Of a stretch of DNA of 64,000 nt, positions 45,040-56,469 are shown piece by piece. Made by a program: the position numbers and the translations under genes. Position 1 is the stretch's first letter; each line of letters starts with the position of its first letter. The DNA is from Pseudisothecium myosuroides (taxonomy: Eukaryota; Streptophyta; Bryopsida; Hypnales; Lembophyllaceae): positions 36,051,724-36,115,723 of the forward strand of contig OX637287.1 of NCBI GenBank assembly GCA_951799445.1, written 5' to 3'. Below the pieces are notes generated by a model. It did no database searches. It was not told where the DNA came from and saw only the letters and a program-made list of their open reading frames with translations.

Positions 45040-46105
45040 TGCTTTCACTCGCCAATTAGAAGGTACAAAAATTTGACTAGTAGAGTAATGAATCCAAATT
45101 TCATAGTATCACTCTGAAGAATAGATAGTGTCAGTAATTTTCATTAGGGTAATTTTCCCTATAATGATATAGACCTTGGAAAATACTTCAATAGTACCTA
45201 CTTCGAGGTTTATAAAAAAACCTTGCTCGTCCGGAAAATTTGTCCGCTTTCACTTGCCAATTAGAAGACCCAAAAATTTGACCAATAGAGTAATGAATCC
45301 AAATTTTATAGTACTCTACGCTTGGATCAAATCCGTTAAAAAATAATTCAAAATATAATTATATATGGCATGTAATGAAAATTTCAAAAATTATAATATG
45401 ACATATTTTAAATGTATAGAAATGTTAATGAAAATAATTTGAATCTTAAAAAAAAAGACGTTTTCAAAATGAAAAATGAAAAATAATATACATACCAATA
45501 AAAGCTTATAAAAGCAATTCAACATTGACTAAGCTTACTAAGTTAAGCTTATTGCAAGTACAAAATTCATATTTGCAATCAAAATGTCCCAAGTTATTAT
45601 TGCATCGACTAATTAAAAGATCCCAAATTAAGCTTAATTGTAGCACTGCAATAAGCATAATTTAGTAAGCTTAGTTAAGAACTATTTGCATCATGCCAAC
45701 TGAAGACAACGGACCCCAGGTGAGCCTTTGACTCTCAACCCCTCAAGTTTTGGGAAAGTTTGCTTGAGGCCCTTGTGCTAAAGTCCGACAAATAATTCCA
45801 AAGCTCAAAAATCGAAAATCTGAAATTTTTAAATGGGGCTAACAAAAGGGAAATTCAAGGAAAAAGAAAAGATTTTGCATGAGGTATGACGAATTTCACC
45901 CCAATATATGGTATTATGTTGAAGAACAGATAGTGTCAGTAATTTTCCCTATAATGATACAGACCTTGGAAAATACTTCAGTAGTACCTACTTCAAGGTC
46001 TATAAAGTAATCTTGCTCGTCAGAAAAATTTGTTTGCTTTCACTCGCCAATTAGAAGGCACAAAAATTTGACCAGTAGAGTAATGAATCCAAATTTCATA
46101 TAACC
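45040..46105. repeat. Interspersed direct repeats, three copies
   Basis: A roughly 65-bp block (CTTTCACTCGCCAATTAGAA.., AGAGTAATGAATCCAAATTT) occurs at about 45045, 45250 and 46035. A roughly 120-bp block (ATAGATAGTGTCAGTAATTTTC.., GACCTTGGAAAATACTTCA) precedes the last two. They are in direct orientation and separated by other sequence including a MITE. Confidence 0.8.
45524..45686. mobile_element. MITE-like foldback between the direct repeats
   Basis: TGACTAAGCTTACTAAGTTAAGCTTATTGCA is the imperfect mirror of TGCAATAAGCATAATTTAGTAAGCTTAGTTA. Arms are about 33 bp, the total about 160 bp, with no ORF. Confidence 0.7.
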
Positions 46106-46111
46106 AAACCA

Positions 46112-46303
46112 GAACTACCCTGCGTGAAGGTCAGATTCGGACATAAATTAAGTATTTTTTGGGATGTCTAAAGTTTTGAAAATATTACAAGTGAATTTCT
46201 GAAATATCCTAGAATATACCACCTGCCGAACTCATCTGCGCGCCAAAAGTAAAGTTTTCCAGCACTCAGGTGCCGGATCAGACCTTCACGTACGGTATGG
46301 TAT
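46112..46303. repeat. Inverted repeat upstream of the NSA1-like gene
   Basis: CGTGAAGGTCAGATTCGG near 46125 mirrors CCGGATCAGACCTTCACG near 46272, with weaker similarity extending outward to about 30 bp. It is probably a small MITE in the upstream region. Confidence 0.65.
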
Positions 46304-46485
46304 GCCAGAAAACACAAACCAGATCGTAAAAATCTATACCTTCGGAAACAGAGACGACGACGTACCCTCGCAGCTCCCGGCAAGCCGATCTATCCCAAAA
46401 TTTCCGAATTCTGAGAATCGGCGTTCCCGTCGTTCGTTCCCCGGCGCCGAAGTTCTCCTTCAGGGGAGCGTTCACCGGGGCCCGT

Positions 46486-46501
46486 AAAACCCTAAACCCT
46501 A
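46486..46501 (+). promoter_or_regulatory. Double telo-box (AAAACCCTAAACCCTA)
   Basis: It lies 49 bp upstream of the NSA1-like ATG, probably in the promoter or 5' UTR. Telo-boxes are a known feature of plant ribosome-biogenesis and translation gene promoters, which fits the predicted gene product. Confidence 0.6.
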
Positions 46502-46549
46502 GTACGCTGCTTTCTCTTCGGCAAGCTCGTCTGTTCACTCCCTTTCACG

Positions 46550-49500
46550 ATGCCGCGCACCAATTCGGTGCAACTGGCGGGGTGCCCCCCCTTCCGAGCT
46601 CTTTGTTGCGACACTCTCGGTTTCCTCAAAGGTTCGATAGACCTATTTTGCACAATCTCTATGTGACATGTTGGGGAACCCTACGTCACGTAATCAGTCC
46701 TCACAAGATTAAGTTGTCAAGTGTTGTCAAGTGACAATGGAGTGGCACAGCAGAGAGGTGTAACAGATTAGCATTGCAAGTCATTTGCGTGTTTTTCACC
46801 GTCCAGCTCCCTTGATCAATTTTGCAGTGGTGGAGGCTGCGTCGGACAAGAGCGTGCCGCAGGTGGTAGCTCGATGGGGACCACAGCCGACGCTGTGCAC
46901 CGCGTTTGGTGAGGACGGGATTGCGTTGGCGAGGAAAAATGGCAGGGTGAGTGCGGTTCTTCAGAATCGGAATAATTTAGGGTTCAGCTTTTGTGGCCAA
47001 ATTTTGGGTTTGAATCGCACCTTCGTCATGAGCATTCGGGATTATTTAGGGTTTAGGATCTGCAATGAGTTTGAGGAGTTGTTTACGGTTTAGGTGTGTT
47101 TTCTTTAGGGTTGATTTTGAAGATTTTTTCGAGCTTGTAGAGGTGTTGCATGTTGCCCGTAAAGCAGGTTTAGGGTTTAGGGTTTGAAATAGAAATGACT
47201 AGTGGATTTTATAAACCGTTGACTTGAAATTCAAAGCATCTGTTTTAATAATGCATCGACAAAGGTGTTTATAATGCTTGGAAATTGAGTTTGAATTACG
47301 CTTGAACTTTGCTTCATTTTTAAGCCAAGAAAGGAAATTGTTGATTCTGAAACGTTCATTTTCAAGCCAACAATTTGAAGAATGAGTATAGTTTACATTC
47401 CTCCACAAAATTAGTTTGCATTCCCTTCGAAGAGGGGTTTGAGTCTAGGGGACATTCCATTCCGAAAATGCTGATGCAAACTTTGATTTACGTAAGCAGA
47501 AGCAAGGTAATTTCATATTTTGCACTTCGTAAGCACATCAGCTTGCAGTCTGTTTGAAGCTCATCCCAGTTAACCTATACCAAGGAATGCAAACTCATTT
47601 TCTTCATTGATTTTAGACGGTTAGGTACTTATTTATATTATGAAGAGACCGCAAACCGTTCTTAAGTATTGGTCAGGGTGGAACTCTGAGCATTGAAAGA
47701 GCGATAGGTTCACAGGAAAAACATAGCAAATGACGAGTGCAGAGTATGTGAGGTTCATTCTTCAGTTCTGTTTCGAGAGTGAGTTTGGGATTTTAATTCC
47801 TTTCGAGATCAGTTTGAAGAATGAGTTTCAATGATTATGAGGTTTGATTCTTGTTCTACAATGCTTAGAATTCTTAATGGATCATGTGCGCCTTGATTAT
47901 GAGGATTTGGGATAGTTTAGGGTTTAGGATTTCCGACCAGTTTGTCGGGAAATTTTGCATCCTGATTATGAGGATTTGGGATAATGTGGGGTTTAAGGTG
48001 TATGACCAGTTCGTCGGGAAGATTTGTGCCTTCATTATGATCCTTTGGGATAATTTAGGGTTCCGGGTTGACTGCATCTATTCCTGGTCTTTTCAATTGG
48101 AAGTTAGAGCTTATGATAGTTGACGAATCACCAGGTGGAAGTCTTGAATCCAACCTCTGGTGTCCGGCTCGCTGAAATTGGAGTTCCGACTTCCACAGCG
48201 ACCGTCGGAAGCAATGGAAAGTCCCGTGAGGATGCCAGTGATGCAGTCTGTGGTCTGCACCTTTTCAAGAAATCCAGTGTTTGGTAAACTTAAAACTCTG
48301 AACCCTGAATTTCTTTGAGAAGCTGTGATGTTTGCAGAAGGATCGATGAAACAAGGGTTCTCTGAACGAATTGATTCGTGTTATTCCAGGGGCACGGCAG
48401 TATTGACTTGCACCGAGCAGGGCGTGACTGCCATTCAAAGAATCCATTGTCGTGATGAGGACGAAGACATGGGTGTGTCTACTGGTGGTGATGAAGACAT
48501 GGGCGTTTCTACTAGCAGCCCAGCGGATGCTATTGTTTGGAGCGTGACTGATTCCGGATGCATTCTCTGTTTACGGGTGGACGGTAGTGAGCGTTATGCT
48601 CTTTTCGGAGGGTATGTATCTGTCATGCCACGATTTCCTTATTATCTTGCTTATGTTGGTACCTGGAAGGTGGAGATGTAAGATGATCACTCCTAAAAGT
48701 GACACTAAGTATAGTTCTTGTAATTAGATCTACTCAAATGTTTATTGAGTCTTGTTAGCAATGGCAAGTTGATTTTAATGCAGCTAAGTATGTCTTATTT
48801 GGATATTGTATGCATTCAAAATTTATGAGTGTTCATAGTTTTATTGATTGTCGACCTAAAACTGACATTACGGTAGTTCTGATTTGAAGGTGTACATTTT
48901 CAAAATCAATATGTTCTTCTTGTGCAAGCTTTTAGGGTCTTGCATTTAGGTACATGTTGCAACTAGGTACCTCCACCATAGCCTCCTTAGTCACACTGGC
49001 ATTTCACAGCGCTCGCTTAGTCATTTGAATCTCACTTCAGTGAGCACTTTTTTTCCATAACAGAAAAGGCGTCGATGTCAGTCTCTGGGATCTAGAGAAG
49101 CGAACCCGGCTATGGAGTGCTAAAAATGTAAGTAGCTCGATCGGTACGCTCTGCCTGGATGTGCAGTACGATGTGTTTTGTTTCATGTTAAAAACAGAGC
49201 CGTTGGCTTCTGAGATTGATTAAATATGTTTTTTCCAGCCACGAAGGGACAATTTAGGGCTGATAGCTCCAGCATATGTCACAGCATTGGCATTCCTCTC
49301 CGACAAGGATCACCACAAGTTTGTTGTGGGAACTGGTCACCATCAGGTATGAATCAGCTATCGCATCCTTGTTTGAGATATTAATGTTCCCCAATTTTGG
49401 CTACATGTACATCTTCTCACGTGTTCGTGCATATACGAATGATTCCGAACTGTTCCCTTTGATAATTTGCTTGTTTCTTTTTTTGGCAGATTCGGTTGTA

Positions 49501-50656
49501 TGACACAACAGGATCGCAGCGGCGGCCAGTAATGATGTTCGACTATGGTGAATCTCCGATCAAGTCCATTGCACCGGATGGGGATGGGTACACAGTGTAT
49601 GTTGGAACAGGGAGCGGAGACCTGGGGTGCTTTGATATGCGTACAGGTCAGCGTGGGTCTCAGTTTTTTGCCAACTATGTTGATTGAATTGGTGATTTGC
49701 CACTGGATGCGAAGACACAGTTCTAAGTACTGTAGAATGCAGGCCAAAATGTTGGAGGTTTCAAAGGGAAAATAGCGGGAAGTGTGCGGTCAGTAGTTCG
49801 GCATCCAACTCTGCCACTTGTTGCATCTTGTGGTACGTAAAGCAAATTCTGATGTAAAAGTTTAATCTTTTTTTGACTGCTGCAGCGTCAGGGTTTGATT
49901 TCAATCTCCTTTGTCTGTTCTTTGATGGAATGAAATGGTAATTCTTTAATTTTCAGTTTGAACGTTACTCTGTGCAGGCCTGGACAGATATTTAAGAATT
50001 CACCACTCGAAGACTAGGCAGCTTCTTGCCATGGTTAGTTGTATTTGGTGTCGAGCAATGATGACTGCATTGGTTTGTGTATTTTTGAATAATTTTCCCA
50101 TAGCCTGTTGCCCTGAGCTGTTACTGATCATGTAGTGTTATCGTTTGTGCAGCTGTTTTTGAAACAACAGTTGGTTAGTGTAGTGTTTGACACAAGTGCA
50201 TTATCCGTCCTTCCAGCATCCGAGAGTGCTGACAAAGGTATGATAATTTTGTTGTAAGACTTGGAATTTGATCACTTCAAGCATCCTTCTGTTTATAGAG
50301 TTGATAGGATACGTTGCATAAAGGGCATTGGTTAGAAAGGCCTTTTCGACGGTACGTAGTGATGGTAAAATATTCCTAATGTGGTCTTTGAAACATTCTG
50401 GTTTCCTGAGACCCCAAAGCCATGTCACGCAGAACCAGCAGTGAAGACTTCTGTAAATGGGGAAGAGAAAGCATCCCTCTCAACACCAGTGGAGGAGATT
50501 ACACTAAATGAAACTGTTGACAAGAAGCGGTCCAGAAAGGATGTGGATGATTCTCCTCGTCCATCGAAGAATGGGGTGAAGATTAAAAAGTCGAAAGGCA
50601 AGGTTAGTAACTCAGAGAACAAACAGGAGAGGAGTTCCAAGAAGTCAGTGCCGTAA
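46550..50656 (+). CDS. NSA1: WD-repeat ribosome biogenesis protein NSA1/WDR74-like
   Basis: Eleven exons: 46550-46631, 46828-46946, 48135-48283, 48390-48611, 49064-49127, 49239-49346, 49490-49646, 49743-49832, 49978-50033, 50153-50237 and 50433-50656, for 451 residues with all phases consistent. Beta-propeller segments follow WDR74/NSA1: KGVDVSLWDLEKRTRLWSAKN, RRDNLGLIAPAYVTALAF, KFVVGTGHHQIRLYD, QRRPVMMFDYGESPIKSI, VYVGTGSGDLGCFDMRTGQ, GSVRSVVRHPTLPLVASCGLD and RYLRIH. The C-terminus is Lys/Ser-rich and basic (KKRSRKDVDD.., KIKKSKGK), consistent with nucleolar targeting. NSA1/WDR74 acts in nuclear maturation of pre-60S ribosomes with the AAA-ATPase Rix7/NVL. The last exon stops at TAA overlapping a GTAAGT-like donor, so a further exon is possible. 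Intron 2 holds a 69-bp minisatellite. Confidence 0.92.
47893..48066. repeat. 69-bp minisatellite, about 2.5 copies, in intron 2
   Basis: Units start at 47893, 47962 and 48031 with shared words GATTATGAGGATTTGGGATA, TTTAGGGTT and GACCAGTT.GTCGGGAA. A diverged single copy of part of the unit lies at about 47028-47070 in the same intron. Confidence 0.85.
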
Positions 50657-50659
50657 GTG

Positions 50660-52540
50660 AAAACCAGTGGGCAGTCAGTAGTTTATTAGAATCCAGCATA
50701 GAATTTATTTGCAGGGTTATGCGGAACAGTAACTTGAGAGTCATAGAATCTAAAATATCAATGTGGGTTAGCAGTGTGTGGACTGTCGTTTTGAAAGATA
50801 GTCTACATTTTCTGTCTCGGGAAAACAAGTGTAGGATTGAATCATTCTGTCAGTGGGAAAATGTGTAAGAGGATTCGAGACTTTTGTATTTCTAGGGCAC
50901 GTTGATACGTTCCATCATCTGGATTGACACGCTCATACTGTCTCTGCTTCCCTTGCATGTTGACCCCTGGCTGTGCACAGGTCACGCAAACTTTTGTTGG
51001 GACTTGAAAACTTCTTTATTGTGTGATCAGGCTACAACACTGTAGTTGGTTTGACCCCTACTGTAGTTCGTTTGCGAAAGGGTGTCTCGCAATTGAGTAG
51101 ATGAATATCTATAACTACTTGCATTTATGAAGTTCACACCTGATCTAGTTTTTTGGCTTGGAAGCATAAAACATGAGTCAAGGCTTACGGTGTGTACACG
51201 TACTGATTGACGTCAGGCCTTGCTACTATTTCAGCATTTTTAGCAATATGTACGTAAACAAGATCAAGTGCCAAAGGGTAACTATTTCAACATGCTCATG
51301 TTGTATAATAACTAGGGGAGGCAACCCATTCTTGATCACCCCCATTGTGGTAGTGTAGGGTGCTCTGTTTCTATGAATTATCTTGAGGAATAAATGACCG
51401 ATTCTAATGGTCATTGATTGGTCAACAATTAACCATCACACAAATGAAGCATTGTCCATTTGTTTCCAACGCTTGGTCAGAATTGGGGAAACCATTTCAC
51501 CTAAATAGAAAGAACCCGGTCTATTGTTCAAAAATTCATGGTAATTCCATTTTGCGATACAAAAATCTGAAAAATTATGGAAAGCCTCCTTTGTCTATTT
51601 CTGCACACTAATAAATTGACCCACTGAAGAATCGCGCCCTCTAGATACGTGGAATGCTTATTTGATCGGAAATGGGTTGCCTCCCTCATATTTGATTGGT
51701 GGCTCATTAGAAAAATTGGTGATGCGGAATACAAATAGTTCCATTGGTAGTTATTGCAACAGACTTCACGTATATAAGGAGTATACAAAAATCAATTTTT
51801 TTTTAAACTCATGATTTTCAATTGCTAATACTACAAAAATATACTCCGTAATTTTTAGGAAAAGGTGCCTCCAACTACGGTGAATTGCTTACTATTTTCA
51901 CAGTTTTAGATGTTTCCACCTTAGTGAAAAATGAAAGGCCGCATACGGTACATCCGCACCGACTTTCGAGCTACTGTAACAAACTCAACCAGCATCAGGG
52001 AATCAGCATTCAGCATTCATTTGTCAGAATCCCACTCACTAGAGTCGTGACCTGCTGCCCCGAGTGCAGGTGTGAACAGAGATTCCGAGATTAGAGGAAG
52101 AGATCCACCTTTGGGGTTCCATTCACACCGCCGGAGCATATGTCACATGTGTCAGAATTCCAAGTGTCACTCAGTCGTCATCTCTTTTAAGGTAGTCTGC
52201 TCTAAAAGCAACCTCTGGAAGCTTACGACCTATTTCCAACCACTTAAGCATTTTAGCATAGTTGCCGCTAGGTTTGGTGGGGGAAATTTTTTCTCCTCAT
52301 GGAAAAATAGATTTCGAAATTTTTCTTAATTTTTTAGCCTATGAACGAAATTACGGTGAATTTTTTTGGTTTAGATTTTGTGAAACCTATTCTTAATATG
52401 TAGGTATGTCTAATTCCAACCATAGGCTTGTCAAGAAATCGATTGGAAATCAATGGCTCACAATACATCATAATTGACCGGTTTCACTTGTCCACTTGAT
52501 CAGAAATGCACCAATCTATGTTGTGGAAATGGGAGGTTGA
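50660..52540. other. Intergenic, no gene recognised
   Basis: It is the 3' flank of the NSA1-like gene. Only short ORFs and AT-rich sequence are present. Confidence 0.5.
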
Positions 52541-52544
52541 TCGA

Positions 52545-52800
52545 GAATGGGTTGCTTACTCTAACGTAGAGGTACATTTTGCTTTTCATCAATGTACCAA
52601 CAATGTACATTTCAGGAGGTGATCGTTTTTTGTGACCACTGCGCTCCAACTTCAAAAATTCGTAACTAATTCCATAAAGGTTCAAAAAATATGAAACGGC
52701 TTGGGTTCTATGTCAATTCTATTTTTCTTCCTACCAAAATTTACTGAAAATTGTTTCAAGGAGTTTTGCTTCCCCCCAAAGGCAGTCACCTCTTACAAGG
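52545..52800. repeat. Dispersed repeat, inverted copy of 21905-22205
   Basis: Its reverse complement shares CCCAAG, TTTCATATTTTTTG, CTTTATGGAATTAGTTA and AATGTACA with 21905-22205 in the same order. Confidence 0.7.
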
Positions 52801-53085
52801 TTTCTTTAAGAGCAGACTACTTATTAAATTATTTAAGGAACTCTTTTGTAGAGCATTTCTACAGTAGTACACGTGTACTTCTCTGTGTGCAATATAAATG
52901 GGTAGGGGCCTGCACAATCACACAACATAGGGCACTTTCACTATACCGAAAGCAGTCTATAAGCCTGTTAAATTCCTTGGGCTTGTGAATCGTAGGAATT
53001 GATGATTTTTTTGTTCTGGGTGTGTTCACATTTGAATGATCATGGTGGAAATGGCGGTGTGGTGGAGCTTCCATCTTCAGCCAAG

Positions 53086-53935
53086 GCTCTGTATAGTGGC
53101 CCTGTACAATGGGCTACCGAAAAGATACATGATGATCATTCATTTTTCTTTGTGTAATGTAAAACAAAGTTAACAATTTTTGTTTTTCACAATCAACAAT
53201 CATATTTTACGCAATCCCCCTCAAGCATACCCAATTTTCAATTTCAAAAAATTAAAACTCCATTTTATGTGAATTTTATAAAAAAAAATTTATGGTTTTA
53301 CATGAAAATTCACAATAAAACATTGGTGATGAGTTTTTTTAATTTCTTTGCAGAGATATGTAGGAAACACCCATGCACACATCTTTCCTTCAACAAGCAT
53401 CTCCAAAAAAGTTTCACAATTCCTTCCAAAGAGGTTTTAATGGAGCCATGACCGTGTCTTTATTTTCAAAAATAGAAATCTCTTTAATGTATTTAGATTT
53501 TTGTATTTCTTCTTCACACTACAACTAATTTTGTACATTCGAGCATGATGGTGCAATTCACAACTCCACTAAAACCTGTTTGGAATGAATTGTGACATTT
53601 TTTGGAGATGCTTATTGAAGGAAAGATGTGCGCATGGATGTTTTCTACATATCTCCACAAGCAAGTTTTTAAAATTAATCATTAATTTTTTATTGAGAAT
53701 TTTCATGTAAAATCGTGAATTTTTTATAATAAAAAATTCACATGAAATGATGTTTTGTTTTTTTGAAACTAAAAATTTGGTATGCTTGAGGGGGATTGTG
53801 TAAAATATCAATGTTGATTATGCAAAACAAAAATTGTTAACTTTGTTTTACATTATGCAAAGAAAAATGAATGGCAAGAACTTGCTATCATATATCTTTT
53901 GGGTAGCCCATTATAGTGAGAGACAAAGATATGTA
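53086..53935. mobile_element. Long foldback element (arms about 365-385 bp)
   Basis: The left arm (about 53086-53450) and right arm (about 53552-53935) are reverse complements over most of their length. Examples are AATCCCCCTCAAGCATACC against GGTATGCTTGAGGGGGATT, and CCTTCAACAAGCATCTCC against GGAGATGCTTATTGAAGG. The centre is about 100 bp. There is no ORF of note. A transcript would form a long imperfect hairpin, a possible small-RNA source. Confidence 0.88.
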
Positions 53936-53939
53936 GTTT

Positions 53940-55840
53940 TAACTGAGACATGATAGAGAGATTTAAGGAAAGTTGGAGAGATTTGAAGTTGGTGTCATTG
54001 ATTGTGGTACATTGAGCAAGTTGAAAGATTCAACAAGTTCCAAGACAAGTTCTCTAAATCTAGCATGCAAAGGCTTCCTATTACAAAGACTTGAATGATG
54101 ATTAAAGAGAATTTGATTCATTTCCACCATGTTGAGTAATGTTGCCAAGTATTGGGTTGATTTGACTGACCTCTAATAAATGTTCTTAGCAACTTGAATG
54201 AATTCCCAAGGTGAACCTCAATTCATTGTTAAGCCCTTCACTATCTTAATTATGTTATGAGACTATTTGTATCATCCTATAGAAGGCCTCACAAGGAAGG
54301 GGGAAACAACTACAATATAGGAAATAAATCCATGTAATCAAATATACGCCTTGTAGAACTACTATCTTTGAAAAAATCCAACCAAACTTTATTCAATTTT
54401 ATATAATTATATATAGTACAAGAGGCTCCAAAATATAGTTGAAGATCCAAAAATATGAACTCCAAGCAAGGAATCATCTTTTGCAAGAGCCATATAAATT
54501 AGGCCATGTCTTCCTTTAGGAGGAACATTCTTTCCTAAATATTTAGACTCTTTCAAAGTAAAATAGAACACCTCTACAACTTGTAAATAATGTTAAGGAG
54601 TTGATCATGGAATCCCAAATGAACAAACCTTCAATTTATATTAATCTAGAAATGCTTGGAGTTACTTCTTATAAAGTTGTCAAATCCTTGTAGTCCTACC
54701 TTAATTTAGACCTCAAGTTTGAAGAAGCTATACTACAAGATAATCCTTTTCATTTTGACACCACATGGTCAAATTACACTATGAATAATTTCAAAATAAA
54801 TTTCAACCTTTCACCAAATTAAAGTAGTCTTTTTGCCAAAAATATCCATTTTTGTTTGATATGTGGATGAAGTTGCCAACTTTGGATTAAAAAAAACATG
54901 AATATAATTGAAAAGTGATTTTTGGACCAAAAGATGAATGAATATAGAAATACAACACTTCATCAAAATTTTAAGTGATCACCATCTCGGCACGTTCTTA
55001 AAATTTTATAAAAAGAAAGACTTGCAAAGAGTACTGTAGTTTATACATGGATTGCTTTTCAAGTAAGGTAGCTAAGGTAACTGCACCTAATTGCATCCCA
55101 ATAAGCAATTCAATAGTGATGCTATTATCAAATTACTTAATTTTTATTGAATCTTGTTGGAAGTCAATAAAATATTTTAGATTCTCTTTTTTGCATTTTT
55201 GGAACATTGCATTTTTTAAACTATGAAATTCAAAATATAAATATTCAAAAGCCAGCCTAGGCTCTCATGAATAGAGGCAATACCTCAGTTTAGGCAAGAA
55301 TCTATAGGGATTAGTTTGAAGAAGGGATTACAATTTGGTGCATTTACTTTAATCCTTGATGAACATTGAGACCCAAAAGCAGCCAATGGATGACTTTTAA
55401 GATTATCGTAGAAATGAAGAATGCAACTATTGGTTCATAAATTGAATCATTTGGGTCAAAGTGCTATGGTGATAAGTCTCATCCTTTCGAGGTTAATCCC
55501 ACTTCGTCAAGACAACTTCTTTTACGGCGACTTCTTTTGATGTAAAACCTCCTCCCTCTGGATCCCAAACCAATGAACTCTAAGGTGGATACACTCAAAA
55601 TGACATTGTCTCTAAAACCACCATCATTACTATATATACATCTCCAAAATCAATATGTACCTATGTTGAAGAAACAATTTCAAAAACATCTATCCAAAAA
55701 AACTTTGACCCTTCATAACTTTTGCATACGGTATCCAAATGTCACATTCTTTGGTGCGTTGAAACCTCCTTTCATTTTCCAACAAGAAAATATGAAATTT
55801 TGAACATTCTAATAATAGTAACTGTGTATCAGCAATAAAA
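53940..55840. other. Gene-poor AT-rich stretch
   Basis: No gene is recognised. At about 55690-55805 there is a copy of the repeat also seen near 24205-24265 (inverted) and 41230 (words CTTTGGTGCGTTGAAA.., CCAACAAGAA..AT). Confidence 0.5.
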
Positions 55841-55859
55841 GTGACGTTTTTGGGTGTCC

Positions 55860-56469
55860 CTGGCTTACTAAAGAAGGAGATTTCAGCCGGAGATTCAGTT
55901 GACAGGAGAGAACTCTACAGTTCAGTAGTCAGTACAGCAAAGAGGTTGCCCCACACTAAGAAGCTTATAAGAAGGGCCAAATACTTTTGTCTTGGGGTGT
56001 GGGATACTGGGATCGTGTTCTGCTGCCAGCCTCCACTTCAAGCAGCTTGCTTACACACCGCCCTGTTCAGAAACTTCGAGCAACAAGTGCAAGCGCCGAG
56101 GTTTTCTTCTTCTTCTTCTATCGATCTTTGCCGGTTTGCTTGCAGCTATCTTCGGTAGACAGTGGAGCTCTTTATTTTATTTCTCTTCTGTCTGTTGATG
56201 GGGTCGTGAGAACGTGGTATGTTTGGAATTCGACACTGTTTGCAGGCGATGGTTCCAAGTCGCAAGGCAGTCCATGGGTTTCTCATTTGAATGTTGATGG
56301 ATTGTTGATGCTTGATTGTGAGTTGCAGGTTTCTTTGCATGATGTTTGAAAGGGGCATGTGTATGTTCAAGCAAGTGAGACTTTGGATGTTTGGGATTGG
56401 GGACGTATTTAAGCCTTTCGCTTATGTTTACAAGTGTTTTTTCTCTTGGTAGATTGATTGATTACAGCC
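55860..56469 (+). promoter_or_regulatory. Upstream region and probable 5' UTR of the PRXL2-like gene
   Basis: The sequence is GC-richer than its surroundings, with a pyrimidine tract (TTTTCTTCTTCTTCTTCTAT, about 56101-56120) like plant core-promoter or 5' UTR Y-patches. ORFs of 105-120 codons here overlap in several frames and lack family resemblance. Confidence 0.4.

Noticed and set aside
47167..47185. TTTAGGGTTTAGGGTTT as an interstitial telomere
   Set aside because: Only two to three telomere-like units are present, as is common in plant introns and promoters; there is no array.
55841..56349. Overlapping ORFs of 105-120 codons upstream of the PRXL2-like gene
   Set aside because: Several frames are open at once in a GC-richer, pyrimidine-rich 5' region. 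They show no protein-like motifs and fit a UTR better.
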